NCBI GenBank assembly: GCA_964519835.1 | Contig: CAZFLD010000009.1 | Coordinates: forward strand, 21,285-85,284 | Source of the DNA: CAZFLD01 sp964519835 | GTDB taxonomy: Bacteria; Spirochaetota; Spirochaetia; DSM-27196; CAZFLD01 | Length of the DNA: 64,000 bases | Direction: 5' to 3' | Part shown: positions 52,686-61,472 of the stretch, one piece after another | How the letters are laid out: every line of letters starts with the position of its first letter | How positions within the stretch are numbered: the stretch's first letter is position 1 | Position numbers and translations under genes: made by a program | The notes under the pieces: model-generated | Told to the model about the DNA's origin: nothing | What the model saw: the letters and a program-made list of their open reading frames with translations, nothing else | Database searches by the model: none

Positions 52686-54028
52686 AACCAATAAAGCCCG
52701 GATCGCGCCCTTCGCTGACCCTGCTTATGGCGTATCGCCTGCTGTTTGGCTCGGCCCGAGATCGCGGCGCGGCGCGAAAACGTACCATCGGAGCCGTTTT
52801 GGCCGTGGGTCTGAGCCTTGTTCCGCTTATCGTCGTGTTTCAAGTGGCTAACGGCATGATCGAAGGCATTACGCTTCGATTCCTAGAGGTTGGAACCTAC
52901 CACTTGCAGGCCATTGCGCGTGGCGATCCACCGCCGGAGAACGTGTCGTTGGCGATCGAGCGGCTCGAGGAACTGGAGGAAGTAACTCTCGCGGGTGCCG
53001 AGCGGCGCGGTGTCGGCCTCCTGTACTCCGACGCCGGCCGAACCGGTACCATTGTGCGTGCCATGGCCGATGAGCTGGTCCAAGACCGCGGGTTTAATCA
53101 GTACATGATTACGGATGCGGGAAGCTTCGACCTCTCCGCCGAGGAGCACATCGTTGTTGGGCGCGAAATCGCCCGGCGTCTCGAGGTGGGACCAGGGGAC
53201 GAGGTGCGGTTGCTAACGGTGTTACAGCGAAATGATCGGCCGCCGATACCGCGGGTCCAGCGGTTTACGGTTGCAGGGGTCGTGAGCACCGGCTACCAGG
53301 ACCTCGACCGGCTGTGGAGCTTTGTCGACCTGGACCTCGGCCGCCGAATTCTCCCGGACACCTCCGCATACGATCTTGTCGGAATCAAAATTGACGATCC
53401 GTTTGCGCTGCAAAACCCATTCCGGGCCGCCGGCGCCGATGGATTGCTCTTGCCAAGCCGGATGAGAGAGATGCTTGGGCCTGACTGGCGGGTTCTGACG
53501 TGGTTTGAGCTCGAACGATCTCAATATGTGTCGTTTATCACCACAAAAAACATGCTGGTGGTGATTATGGCGCTGGTGGTCGCGGTTGCGGCCGTGACGA
53601 TTTCCTCGGCCCTGGTTATGCTTGTCCTCGAAAAACAGGAGGAGATAGCGATACTCAAGGCAATCGGCGCCTCGCCAAACGCCCTTCGCTCCTATTTTGT
53701 AACGGCGGGGTTTTTCTTGGGGACGATGGGCGTGGCGGTTGGTATAGTCGGTGGTCTTGCGGCCGCCGTGAACATAAACGAGCTTCTCCAATTGGTGGAG
53801 TGGGTCGGCAACGGCGCCATGGACCTCCTGTTCGGCGCTGCCGAAGGCGGGCCGAGGATCGACATTTTCAACCAAGACTTTTATCTTCAAGATATACCGA
53901 TTCGGCTGCGCTTCGATGAGGTATTTATTGCGGCCGTGGCCGGGATAGCCTTGGCGACATTGTCGTCGTTTGTACCGGCGGCGCGGGCCGCCGCGGTCAG
54001 ACCGCTCGAGACGATGGCAAAGCATTAG
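52682..54028 (+). CDS. LolC/LolE-type lipoprotein-exporter permease (second)
   Basis: The 448-aa protein has one N-terminal membrane helix (TIGAVLAVGLSLVPLIVVFQVANGMIEG, split), a periplasmic domain, and three helices at the C-terminus, including ILKAIGASPNALRSYFV, the coupling region. It overlaps lolD by four bases. Together the two permeases and LolD form a probable heteromeric lipoprotein transporter, in keeping with the many lipoproteins in this window. Confidence 0.85.
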   Translation: MKPIKPGSRPSLTLLMAYRLLFGSARDRGAARKRTIGAVLAVGLSLVPLIVVFQVANGMIEGITLRFLEVGTYHLQAIARGDPPPENVSLAIERLEELEEVTLAGAERRGVGLLYSDAGRTGTIVRAMADELVQDRGFNQYMITDAGSFDLSAEEHIVVGREIARRLEVGPGDEVRLLTVLQRNDRPPIPRVQRFTVAGVVSTGYQDLDRLWSFVDLDLGRRILPDTSAYDLVGIKIDDPFALQNPFRAAGADGLLLPSRMREMLGPDWRVLTWFELERSQYVSFITTKNMLVVIMALVVAVAAVTISSALVMLVLEKQEEIAILKAIGASPNALRSYFVTAGFFLGTMGVAVGIVGGLAAAVNINELLQLVEWVGNGAMDLLFGAAEGGPRIDIFNQDFYLQDIPIRLRFDEVFIAAVAGIALATLSSFVPAARAAAVRPLETMAKH

Positions 54029-54075
54029 CGCCCAACACGTGTGTAACGTCTTGTGGACGTACCTTGGGAGGGGAC

Positions 54076-54624
54076 ATGTCCGAATCCAAGTTGTGTAACG
54101 AATGTGGACTCAAAGACGGCACCGTCAAGGTTCGGCGCATAGACGGAACAGCCGTGGAAGAATTGCTGTTGTGTGACGACTGCGCGAAAAACCACGGTAT
54201 CGACAGAGGGTATCGCTGGCGCCGACCGAGCACGGGCGACCTTCTCGAGCACTTGATCGATCCAACTGTTGGCGATTCGGACGACGAGACGCAGTGTCCC
54301 ATATGCGGCACGGGACGGGAGAGCCTGAGAAAAACGGGCAGGGTGGGCTGTGCAGAGTGCTACCGGACGTTGCAACCGGAGGTAGGCAAGCTTATCAACG
54401 AGGTCCGCGAGGGCAGAGGTCCGCTTGTTTCGGGCGGCGGCTACCGGGGTCGTATGCCCCGTAAGCTTAGACGCTACAAGGCTTTGTTCGTAGATCGCGA
54501 GCTTATACGCGAACAGCTGCGGTCCGCGCTGGAGGAGGAGTCGTACGAGGATGCCGCAGATCTCCGAGACCAGCTTTCGGAACTCGACCAACGAATTTTT
54601 TCCGCGGATGAATCGCTCGACTAG
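54076..54624 (+). CDS. mcsA: McsA-like zinc-finger/UVR protein
   Basis: The 182-aa protein starts at ATG 54076 after GGGAGGGG. Four CxxC pairs (LCNECG, LLCDDCA, QCPICG, GCAECY) form zinc fingers as in Bacillus McsA. The C-terminus has a UVR-type helix pair (LEEESYEDAADLRDQLSELD). In Bacillus McsA activates the arginine kinase McsB and helps target ClpC. It is followed by the mcsB-like gene, with an overlap of 17 bases, and clpC. A perfect 5-bp hairpin (ACGTC-TTGTG-GACGT) lies upstream, near 54047. Confidence 0.85.
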   Translation: MSESKLCNECGLKDGTVKVRRIDGTAVEELLLCDDCAKNHGIDRGYRWRRPSTGDLLEHLIDPTVGDSDDETQCPICGTGRESLRKTGRVGCAECYRTLQPEVGKLINEVREGRGPLVSGGGYRGRMPRKLRRYKALFVDRELIREQLRSALEEESYEDAADLRDQLSELDQRIFSADESLD

Positions 54625-55666
54625 TCGGGAGACGCCGACGTCCTGGTTTACCGGCGAAGGTCCGGACGCCGATGTTATCGTTTCATCTCGTGTGCGTCTT
54701 GCTCGTAATCTTGCCGGATACCGGTTTCCGCCGGCCATGGATGCCGATGAGCGACGAGCGGTTATTGCGGCGGTTGACGGAGCGGTGTCGGCGGCAGGCG
54801 AAGGTCTTTTTGTCTCAGACCACTCACGTGTGTTTCTGGATTCGCTGCGGGATCGCCCGCGTCTGGTGGAACGTAATCTAGTTCCGAGCACAAAAACGGG
54901 GCGGAACCCCGACGTGTTGTACATCAACGCGGATGAGACCGCCGGAGTTCTGGTCAACGGAGGCGACCACCTCAGGATCTTTGGCATTGGGCCTGGGCGT
55001 CGTATTGTGGACCTTCGTAGCACGGTGGAAGCCATCGACGGAGCGCTGGACAAGGTGCTCGACTACGCGGCCTCCCTCGATCTCGGGTTTCTTGCCGCGG
55101 GGCTAGCCGATGTCGGCACGGGCGAAAAGGCGTCCATTATGATCCACGTGCCCGGCCTTGCCGAGAAGGATGCCCTGGCAGGAGTTTTTGCCGATGTTCG
55201 CCGGGCAGGCTTTGTCGTACGGGGCTTTGTGGACGAGCGGCAATCGTTAGGCAACCTCTTTTTGATCGAATGCCGGTCCACCGGACCCACCGAAGGCGCC
55301 GAACTTGATGATGTGGCGGCCGAATTGATACATTACGAGCGGAGAGCACGAAACGAGATCCTGGACTCCAAGCGCGATGAGCTCGAACAGCGGCTTGCCC
55401 GCGCAATCGGCGCGCTCCGTTTTAGCAGACGTATCGACGGGCAAACGGTCATTCCGTCGCTCAGCACACTTCGATTGGGTTTGTGCCTGGGCATCGTAGA
55501 CGGAACCACCCTTGGCCAGGTCACGTCGCTCTTCTTTCTGGCTCAGAAATTCCATATACTTTATGTCGCAGGGGGAAGTGTTGGGGAGTCCGACTCAGCT
55601 GCAATCGAGCAGCTGCGTGCTAAGGTTATTAGTGAGACCCTCGGGCCTGTGGAGGTTCGGGGGTAA
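54608..55666 (+). CDS. mcsB: McsB-like protein (protein-arginine kinase family) with altered active-site motifs
   Basis: The 352-aa protein starts at ATG 54608 inside the mcsA 3' end. It follows the phosphagen-kinase fold: DVIVSSRVRLARNLAGYRFP (residues 22-41), an ATP-binding region, QSLGNLFLIE and LRLGLCLGIVDG. In place of the NEEDH motif, whose glutamates are needed for catalysis, it has NGGDH (residues 117-121). The loop that in McsB reads TSCPTNVGTGLRASVM here is AAGLADVGTGEKASIM, losing the conserved Cys and an ATP-contacting Arg. The C-terminal RDxxRA phosphoarginine-binding motif is also not seen. It is probably a catalytically dead, regulatory homologue. It lies between mcsA and clpC. 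Confidence 0.8.
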   Translation: MNRSTSRETPTSWFTGEGPDADVIVSSRVRLARNLAGYRFPPAMDADERRAVIAAVDGAVSAAGEGLFVSDHSRVFLDSLRDRPRLVERNLVPSTKTGRNPDVLYINADETAGVLVNGGDHLRIFGIGPGRRIVDLRSTVEAIDGALDKVLDYAASLDLGFLAAGLADVGTGEKASIMIHVPGLAEKDALAGVFADVRRAGFVVRGFVDERQSLGNLFLIECRSTGPTEGAELDDVAAELIHYERRARNEILDSKRDELEQRLARAIGALRFSRRIDGQTVIPSLSTLRLGLCLGIVDGTTLGQVTSLFFLAQKFHILYVAGGSVGESDSAAIEQLRAKVISETLGPVEVRG

Positions 55667-55678
55667 ACGGAGGAATTG

Positions 55679-58186
55679 ATGTTTAAGGGACTGACACAGC
55701 GAGCCCAAAAGGTGCTCACCGTCCTTGCACAAGACGAGGCCAAGCGATTTCACTCCGACCAGTTGTTGCCGGAGCACATAATGCTGGCACTTCTCAAGGA
55801 AGGTGGCGGGTTGGGCTACAAAGCCCTGCAAAAAATAAATATCGATCCTGCTAAGATGCAGATCGAGATCGAAAAGAGCATACCCCGGAAGCGGGGGGGC
55901 TTTATCCTCGGCGACGTGCCGCCTAGTCCCCGCGGCAAAAAGGTGCTCGAGGATTCCGCGGAAGAAGCCCGCAATCTTGGGCACGAGTACATCGGCACCG
56001 AGCATCTGCTGCTTGCTTGCAGTCGGGAAGAGGACGGCGAGACGGCGAAGTTTCTGGCGGCATCTTCCGTGGCGGTTGATGCGCTGCGGGAAACAATTGT
56101 CGAGTTGTCCGGCGGTGGGGCAGCCGGAACCGCAACTGCGCCGCGGTTGCCGCAGACCAAGAAAAAAAGCTCGGGCGCGGCGAGCTCATCCAAGCGTGGC
56201 ACTCCAACCTTGGACGAGTTTGCCCGCGACCTAACCACCTACGCCCGCGAGGGGAAGCTGGACCCGGTTGTCGGACGGGGCCGGGAAATCCAGCGAGTCA
56301 TTCAGATTCTTGCGCGACGCACAAAAAACAACCCCGTGCTTATCGGTGAGCCCGGAGTAGGCAAGACCGCGATCGTTGAGGGGCTTGCGCAGACCATTGT
56401 CGACGGAACGGCGCCCGAGGTGCTCATCGGGAAGCGCGTATTGACGCTGGACTTAGCGTCACTTATCGCAGGAACCAAGTACCGGGGTGAGTTCGAGGAG
56501 CGTCTGAAGCGCGTTATGAAAGAGATTACCAATGCGCAGAATGTGATCCTGTTCATAGACGAGCTTCACACCATTATTGGGGCAGGCGGCGCCGAGGGAG
56601 CAATCGACGCGTCGAACATGCTCAAGCCGGCTCTATCCCGGGGAGAAATCCAGTGTATCGGGGCCACCACACTCAACGAGTACAAAAAGTACATCGAGAA
56701 GGATGCCGCCCTCGAGCGACGTTTTCAGATGATCTTTGTGCAGGAGCCCAGCGTTGAAGAGACGGTTGAGATTCTCAAAGGCATCAAGGGGCGGTACGAA
56801 GACCACCACAACGTGACCTACACACCGGGTGCAATCGAAGTGGCCGCAATTCTTTCGCGCCGCTACATCTCCGATCGGTTTCTGCCGGACAAAGCTATCG
56901 ACCTCATGGACGAGGCGGGTTCGCGGAAGCGTATCAATAACAGCGTACGTCCCACCGAGATCGCCGACCTCGAGCGCGAGATAGACGCCTTGACCGCCGA
57001 AAAGCTTTCCCTTGTGAACTCACAGAACTACGAGCGTGCAGCGGCGGTCCGCGACCAGGTGCGTCGGCTGAAGGGCCAGGTGGAAGAGCTCAAGAGTCAG
57101 TGGAAGGTCACGCTCAAGACAGAGCAAAACGTCGTCGACGGCGAAGACATCCAGTACGTCATCAGCGACATGACCGGCATTCCATTGGCACGCATCGCAC
57201 AGAGCGAGTCCCAAAAGCTGCTCGGCGTTGAGAAAGAGCTTCACCGTACCGTCATCGCCCAGGATGACGCCATTGGTGTTGTTGCCTCGGCCATTCGCCG
57301 TAGCCGCACCGGATTGAGCTCGCCGTCACGCCCGATGGGTTCGTTTATCTTTCTCGGACCGACCGGCGTCGGCAAGTCGCTGTTGGCCAAAACCCTCGCG
57401 GAGTTTCTCTTTGGCAACGACGAGGCGCTTATCCGTATCGATATGTCGGACTTTATGGAGAAGCACAACGTGAGTCGGCTGGTTGGCGCCCCTCCGGGCT
57501 ACGTCGGTTACGAGGAAGGCGGGCTGTTGACCGAAAAGATTCGGCGCAAGCCGTACAGCGTTGTGCTCCTTGACGAGATTGAAAAGGCACACCCCGATGT
57601 GTTCAACATTCTTCTGCAGGTGCTCGAAGAAGGGCAGCTGCAGGATAATCTCGGGCACACGGTTAGTTTCCGGAACACCGTCTTGATCATGACCTCCAAC
57701 GCAGGGGCTCGCGAGATCTCCCGAGACTCAATGGTCGGATTCCAGTCAGGCGACGGAATCGTGGAGCACAAGGAGATCAAGTCCTCCGCTCTCAACGAGA
57801 TGAAGCGTGTGTTCCGCCCCGAGTTTATCAACAGAGTCGACGAGATCGTCGTCTTCCACAGCCTCGGCCGCGATGAGATCCGGCAGATTCTGAATATTCA
57901 GCTCGGTGAAGTGCAGACCCGGCTTGCGGAGAAAGACATCGTCCTCGAAGTCTCGAGCAAGGCGAAGGAGCACATCATCGACAGCGGCTTCGACGTTAAG
58001 TACGGCGCGCGGCCGCTGCGACGCACCATTCAGCGAGAGATTGAGGATCCGCTTTCTATGGAAATCCTCAAGGGTCGCTTCGGCGAGGGCAGTCACATAC
58101 TCGTATCGGTGCGAAAGGGCAAGATTACGTTCCGGGCAAAGAATACAAAGCAACAGGCCGAGCAAGAAGCGGTGTCGGTCGGATAG
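55679..58186 (+). CDS. clpC: ATP-dependent Clp protease ATPase subunit ClpC
   Basis: The 835-aa AAA+ unfoldase starts at ATG 55679 (GGAGG upstream). It has a double Clp N-domain (residues about 1-145). The first AAA domain has Walker A GEPGVGKT near residue 222 and LFIDELHTIIGAGGA. A middle domain carries a UVR-like coiled coil (LVNSQNYERAAAVRDQVRRL). The second AAA domain has GPTGVGKS near residue 560 and VVLLDEIEKAHPDVFN. The M-domain and UVR motif identify ClpC rather than ClpB or ClpA. It unfolds proteins for ClpP and is normally recruited by McsA/McsB. No CtsR repressor gene is in the window. Confidence 0.95.
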   Translation: MFKGLTQRAQKVLTVLAQDEAKRFHSDQLLPEHIMLALLKEGGGLGYKALQKINIDPAKMQIEIEKSIPRKRGGFILGDVPPSPRGKKVLEDSAEEARNLGHEYIGTEHLLLACSREEDGETAKFLAASSVAVDALRETIVELSGGGAAGTATAPRLPQTKKKSSGAASSSKRGTPTLDEFARDLTTYAREGKLDPVVGRGREIQRVIQILARRTKNNPVLIGEPGVGKTAIVEGLAQTIVDGTAPEVLIGKRVLTLDLASLIAGTKYRGEFEERLKRVMKEITNAQNVILFIDELHTIIGAGGAEGAIDASNMLKPALSRGEIQCIGATTLNEYKKYIEKDAALERRFQMIFVQEPSVEETVEILKGIKGRYEDHHNVTYTPGAIEVAAILSRRYISDRFLPDKAIDLMDEAGSRKRINNSVRPTEIADLEREIDALTAEKLSLVNSQNYERAAAVRDQVRRLKGQVEELKSQWKVTLKTEQNVVDGEDIQYVISDMTGIPLARIAQSESQKLLGVEKELHRTVIAQDDAIGVVASAIRRSRTGLSSPSRPMGSFIFLGPTGVGKSLLAKTLAEFLFGNDEALIRIDMSDFMEKHNVSRLVGAPPGYVGYEEGGLLTEKIRRKPYSVVLLDEIEKAHPDVFNILLQVLEEGQLQDNLGHTVSFRNTVLIMTSNAGAREISRDSMVGFQSGDGIVEHKEIKSSALNEMKRVFRPEFINRVDEIVVFHSLGRDEIRQILNIQLGEVQTRLAEKDIVLEVSSKAKEHIIDSGFDVKYGARPLRRTIQREIEDPLSMEILKGRFGEGSHILVSVRKGKITFRAKNTKQQAEQEAVSVG

Positions 58187-58355
58187 CTCCACCGGCCCGC
58201 TTTTTGCGCCCCACGAACGGCTCCCGGAGGGCGGCCCACCAAGACACCTGTCGATTCATCTGGCCGATCTCGCACGGCGAGGCTCCTACCTGAGGATGGG
58301 CCGGTCTTTTTTGGGTTTGCACGCGGGGCGGGTTGGGACGGTGTTGGGGAAACGG

Positions 58356-59594
58356 TTACTCCGCCGCCACCGGCGGTAGTATGCCGCCGAGCTCGCCGAA
58401 TACGTAGAGCATGTTGACCATTGCCAGGCGCTCGGTCTGGTCGGGCCTGTGTGTGACGGTGCCGGCGGCGGTTTGGTAGATGACGGAGATCGAGGCGCCG
58501 CGGGCGGCTTGGGTCAAGAGTACCAAGGCGTGCCGGTCGACGGGACGCCTGATAAGCTCCGTGACGGCGGCCCCGAGGCGAATGCGCTCGATGGTTGCGG
58601 AGTCGGCGTCGAAGCGAATCGACTGTTCGCCTCCACGAAGCTCGGCATGGAGCGTACCGTGGAGCCTATTCGCCGGTGCCCCGTCGGTCGCCGGTCCCCC
58701 GTCGGCGCCGGCCCCGAAGGAAGCTTCGCCGATGACGCGTCCAAGCTGGATGTAGAGCGAAGTGCTGTCCTGCTTCCGCTCCACAACAAGCGTCAGGTGG
58801 TCGGAATCGGGGCGGATGCGGTTGTCGTAGTAGTAGGTGGTGCCGTCTGCGGCGCTGGATGTCACGACTCGCACGGCGCCGGCAAGCGGTTCCGGCTCCA
58901 GCTGCGATCCGACAATCGGCGCGGTGGCGGCGTCGGCGAACTCGGCGCGAACAAAGGCGGCGGAAAACGGCACCGGTTCCACGGCCGGCGGGGTGATGGC
59001 GTCGGTGCGCGCCGACTCGGGCTGATCGGTATCTTCTCCGGAACCGTCTACGCGCTCGGTAATGCGTTCGTCGGCTTCCGTAGTATCGTCGGTTTCGGTG
59101 CCGGCAGGCAAATCGAGGTCGTCGTACTTGGAATCCTCGTACAAAAGGCGTTCTTGTGTAAAAAAGGTGAGTTGGGTTACGAGGAGCTCGTCTATCGTTT
59201 GCTCCAAATCGTCTACGCGCCGGATGAGGTTTTGATTCTCGAGCGCAAGGGTCTGCGCCTCGAGCGTTGCCCCTTCGGCTTCATCGACGAGGCCCGCGTG
59301 CTCCGCGCGTAATTGGGCAAGCGCGTCTTGCAGCCCGGTTACTTGGTCACGGAGCGATGTCGTATTGTATTCGGCTGCCTGTAACTCCGATCTCAGCGTT
59401 GCACCTTGCTCGACGGCGGCGTCCCGCTCGCTTTTTGCCTCCTCCAGAGAAGCCTCGAGCTCGGCGATACGTAATTCGAGGGCCTGCAGTGTGGTTTGCT
59501 CGTCTATAGTGGTCCCATCGGATACCGGACCGGTTGTGCAAGAGGCAAGCACGACCATGACCGGCAAAGCGATGAGCAGCGAACGCCGAAGCAT
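58356..59594 (-). CDS. Coiled-coil lipoprotein of unknown function
   Basis: The 412-aa protein has a lipoprotein signal ending LASC (Cys19), then a long coiled coil (about residues 32-150, EELRIAELEASLEEAKSERD-type heptads). A Thr/Glu/Asp-rich linker follows, and a beta-rich C-terminal domain (about 225-412) with AVRVVTSSAADGTTYYYDNR. The layout suggests an envelope-anchored stalk with a globular head. I recognise no family. It is convergent with clpC and divergent from parE. Confidence 0.75.
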   Translation of the reverse strand: MLRRSLLIALPVMVVLASCTTGPVSDGTTIDEQTTLQALELRIAELEASLEEAKSERDAAVEQGATLRSELQAAEYNTTSLRDQVTGLQDALAQLRAEHAGLVDEAEGATLEAQTLALENQNLIRRVDDLEQTIDELLVTQLTFFTQERLLYEDSKYDDLDLPAGTETDDTTEADERITERVDGSGEDTDQPESARTDAITPPAVEPVPFSAAFVRAEFADAATAPIVGSQLEPEPLAGAVRVVTSSAADGTTYYYDNRIRPDSDHLTLVVERKQDSTSLYIQLGRVIGEASFGAGADGGPATDGAPANRLHGTLHAELRGGEQSIRFDADSATIERIRLGAAVTELIRRPVDRHALVLLTQAARGASISVIYQTAAGTVTHRPDQTERLAMVNMLYVFGELGGILPPVAAE

Positions 59595-59631
59595 ATGGTC
59601 ATGCTTGATGGAATGGGCCTCTCTGTCAAGC

Positions 59632-59660
59632 TTGAGCGGGCCTTCCGGTTATGGTACTGT
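59632..59660 (+). promoter_or_regulatory. Candidate promoter of parE-parC
   Basis: TTGAGC (59632-59637), a 17-bp spacer, TACTGT (59655-59660). It would initiate transcription near 59667, which supports translation of parE from TTG 59678 rather than the upstream ATG 59651. Confidence 0.4.
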
Positions 59661-59677
59661 TTGGAGCAACTTCAGCC

Positions 59678-61471
59678 TTGGCAAAGACACAGGTTTACGA
59701 CGAAAGCAAAATAAAGACACTCTCTTCGCTCGAGCACATCAGGCTCCGGACAGGTATGTACATCGGCCGACTCGGGGACGGCACAAGCCTCGACGACGGT
59801 ATCTACATCCTGCTTAAAGAAGTTGTCGACAACTCGGTGGACGAGTACATCATGGGCCACGGGTCTAGGATCAACGTGGAAGTAGCGCCGCAGTTGGTGA
59901 AGGTGCGCGACTTCGGACGTGGGATACCACTGGGAAAAGTTGTAGAGTGTGTTTCCGTTATCAACACGGGGGCCAAGTACAACGACGACGTGTTTCAGTT
60001 CAGCGTCGGCCTAAACGGTGTCGGCACCAAAGCCGTCAACGCGCTCTCCGACCACTTCCGTGTGGTAGCATACCGCGACGGCAAGTTCAAAGAGGCGGTG
60101 TTCGAGCGGGGGATTCTAAAAAGCGAAAAGCAGGGCAAGGCCACCAACGAAAAAAACGGTACCTACGTCGAGTTTCATCCGGACAAAGCGATCTTCGACG
60201 ACTACGAGTACAACCTCGAGTTTGTCGAAGAGCGGCTCTGGAACTACGCCTATCTGAACAGTGGACTGACCCTCTACTTGGGGAAAAAGAAGTTCGAGTC
60301 GAAGCGTGGCTTGTACGATCTTTTGCATGCCGAGATCGGTAACGAAAGCCTCTACGAGATCGCACACTGGAAGCATGACAACGTAGAGTTTGCGTTGAGC
60401 CATACCGGCAACTACGGCGAGACCTACTTCTCTTTTGTTAACGGTCAGTTCACAAGCGACGGCGGCACCCATCAGAGTGCTTTTCGCGAGGGTATTCTCA
60501 AGGGTGTAAACGAATTCTTCAAAAAGCAGTATTCCGGCGTGGACGTTCGTGAGGGAGTCGCCGGTGCCGTTGCGATCAAGATCAAGAGTCCTGTCTTTGA
60601 GAGCCAGACCAAAAACAAGCTCGGGAACACGGAGATTCGCGGTTGGATCGTCAATGAGGTCAGGGCAGGCATAGTCGACTTTTTGCATAAGCACGAGGCG
60701 GCGGCCAAGGCTCTGAGCGCAAAGATCCAGTCCAACGAACGCCTGCGTCGTGAGCTAAACGCCGTAAGGAAGGAAGCCAAAGAAAACGCACGGAAGATTG
60801 CCCTGAAGATCCCCAATCTCAAAGACTGCAAGCTCCACCGGGGCGACTCGAAAGAAGAAGAGCGGTCAACCATTTTTATCACGGAGGGACAGTCCGCTAC
60901 GGGTGCCATGGTCTCGTCGCGGGACGTGTACACACAAGCGATCTTTTCCCTGCGAGGAAAGCCGCAGAACGTGTTTGCCAAGCGGCGCGCGGACATTTAC
61001 AAAAACGAAGAGCTGTACAACACGATGATGGCCCTGGGGATCGAAAACGGCGTTGAGGAGCTTCGTTACTCGAGGATTGTTATCGCAACCGATGCCGATC
61101 ACGACGGGTTCCACATTCGAAATCTTCTACTAACGTTCTTTTTGAATTACTTCGAAGAGCTGGTCGTTGCCGGACGAATCTACATTCTGGAAACGCCGCT
61201 CTTTCGGGTGAGAAACAAAAAGGAGACTCGTTATTGCTACAACCTGCGAGAACGAGATGCCGCCTTAAAGGCAGTCTCGTCTCCGGAAGTAACCCGCTTC
61301 AAAGGGCTCGGTGAGATCTCGCCAAAGGAATTTGGGCAGTTTATCGGCGAAGATATTCGTCTTGTAAACGTCAACTTAAAGTCCATCAAAGATATTCAAG
61401 AGACACTGCAGTTTTACATGGGAAAAAACACACCCGAGCGGCGTGTTTTTATCATGGAAAATCTAGTATAG
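59678..61471 (+). CDS. parE: Topoisomerase IV (type IIA) subunit B, ParE-like
   Basis: The 597-aa protein starts at TTG 59678 (LAKTQVYDESKIKTLSSLEH), preceded by GGAG. GHKL ATPase motifs are EVVDNSVDEY, DFGRGIP and GLNGVGTKAVNALS. TOPRIM motifs are FITEGQSATG and IATDADHDGFHI. The length is short for GyrB (about 640 and more) and typical of spirochetal ParE. An ATG at 59651 would add nine residues with no conserved content. parC starts two bases after the stop, so the pair is an operon. Confidence 0.92.
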   Translation: MAKTQVYDESKIKTLSSLEHIRLRTGMYIGRLGDGTSLDDGIYILLKEVVDNSVDEYIMGHGSRINVEVAPQLVKVRDFGRGIPLGKVVECVSVINTGAKYNDDVFQFSVGLNGVGTKAVNALSDHFRVVAYRDGKFKEAVFERGILKSEKQGKATNEKNGTYVEFHPDKAIFDDYEYNLEFVEERLWNYAYLNSGLTLYLGKKKFESKRGLYDLLHAEIGNESLYEIAHWKHDNVEFALSHTGNYGETYFSFVNGQFTSDGGTHQSAFREGILKGVNEFFKKQYSGVDVREGVAGAVAIKIKSPVFESQTKNKLGNTEIRGWIVNEVRAGIVDFLHKHEAAAKALSAKIQSNERLRRELNAVRKEAKENARKIALKIPNLKDCKLHRGDSKEEERSTIFITEGQSATGAMVSSRDVYTQAIFSLRGKPQNVFAKRRADIYKNEELYNTMMALGIENGVEELRYSRIVIATDADHDGFHIRNLLLTFFLNYFEELVVAGRIYILETPLFRVRNKKETRYCYNLRERDAALKAVSSPEVTRFKGLGEISPKEFGQFIGEDIRLVNVNLKSIKDIQETLQFYMGKNTPERRVFIMENLV

Positions 61472-61472
61472 C

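Noticed and set aside
58191..58306. ACCGGCCC / GGGCCGGT pairing followed by a T6 run after clpC
   Set aside because: The arms are about 100 bases apart. A loop this long does not make a normal intrinsic terminator and the match could be chance in GC-rich DNA.
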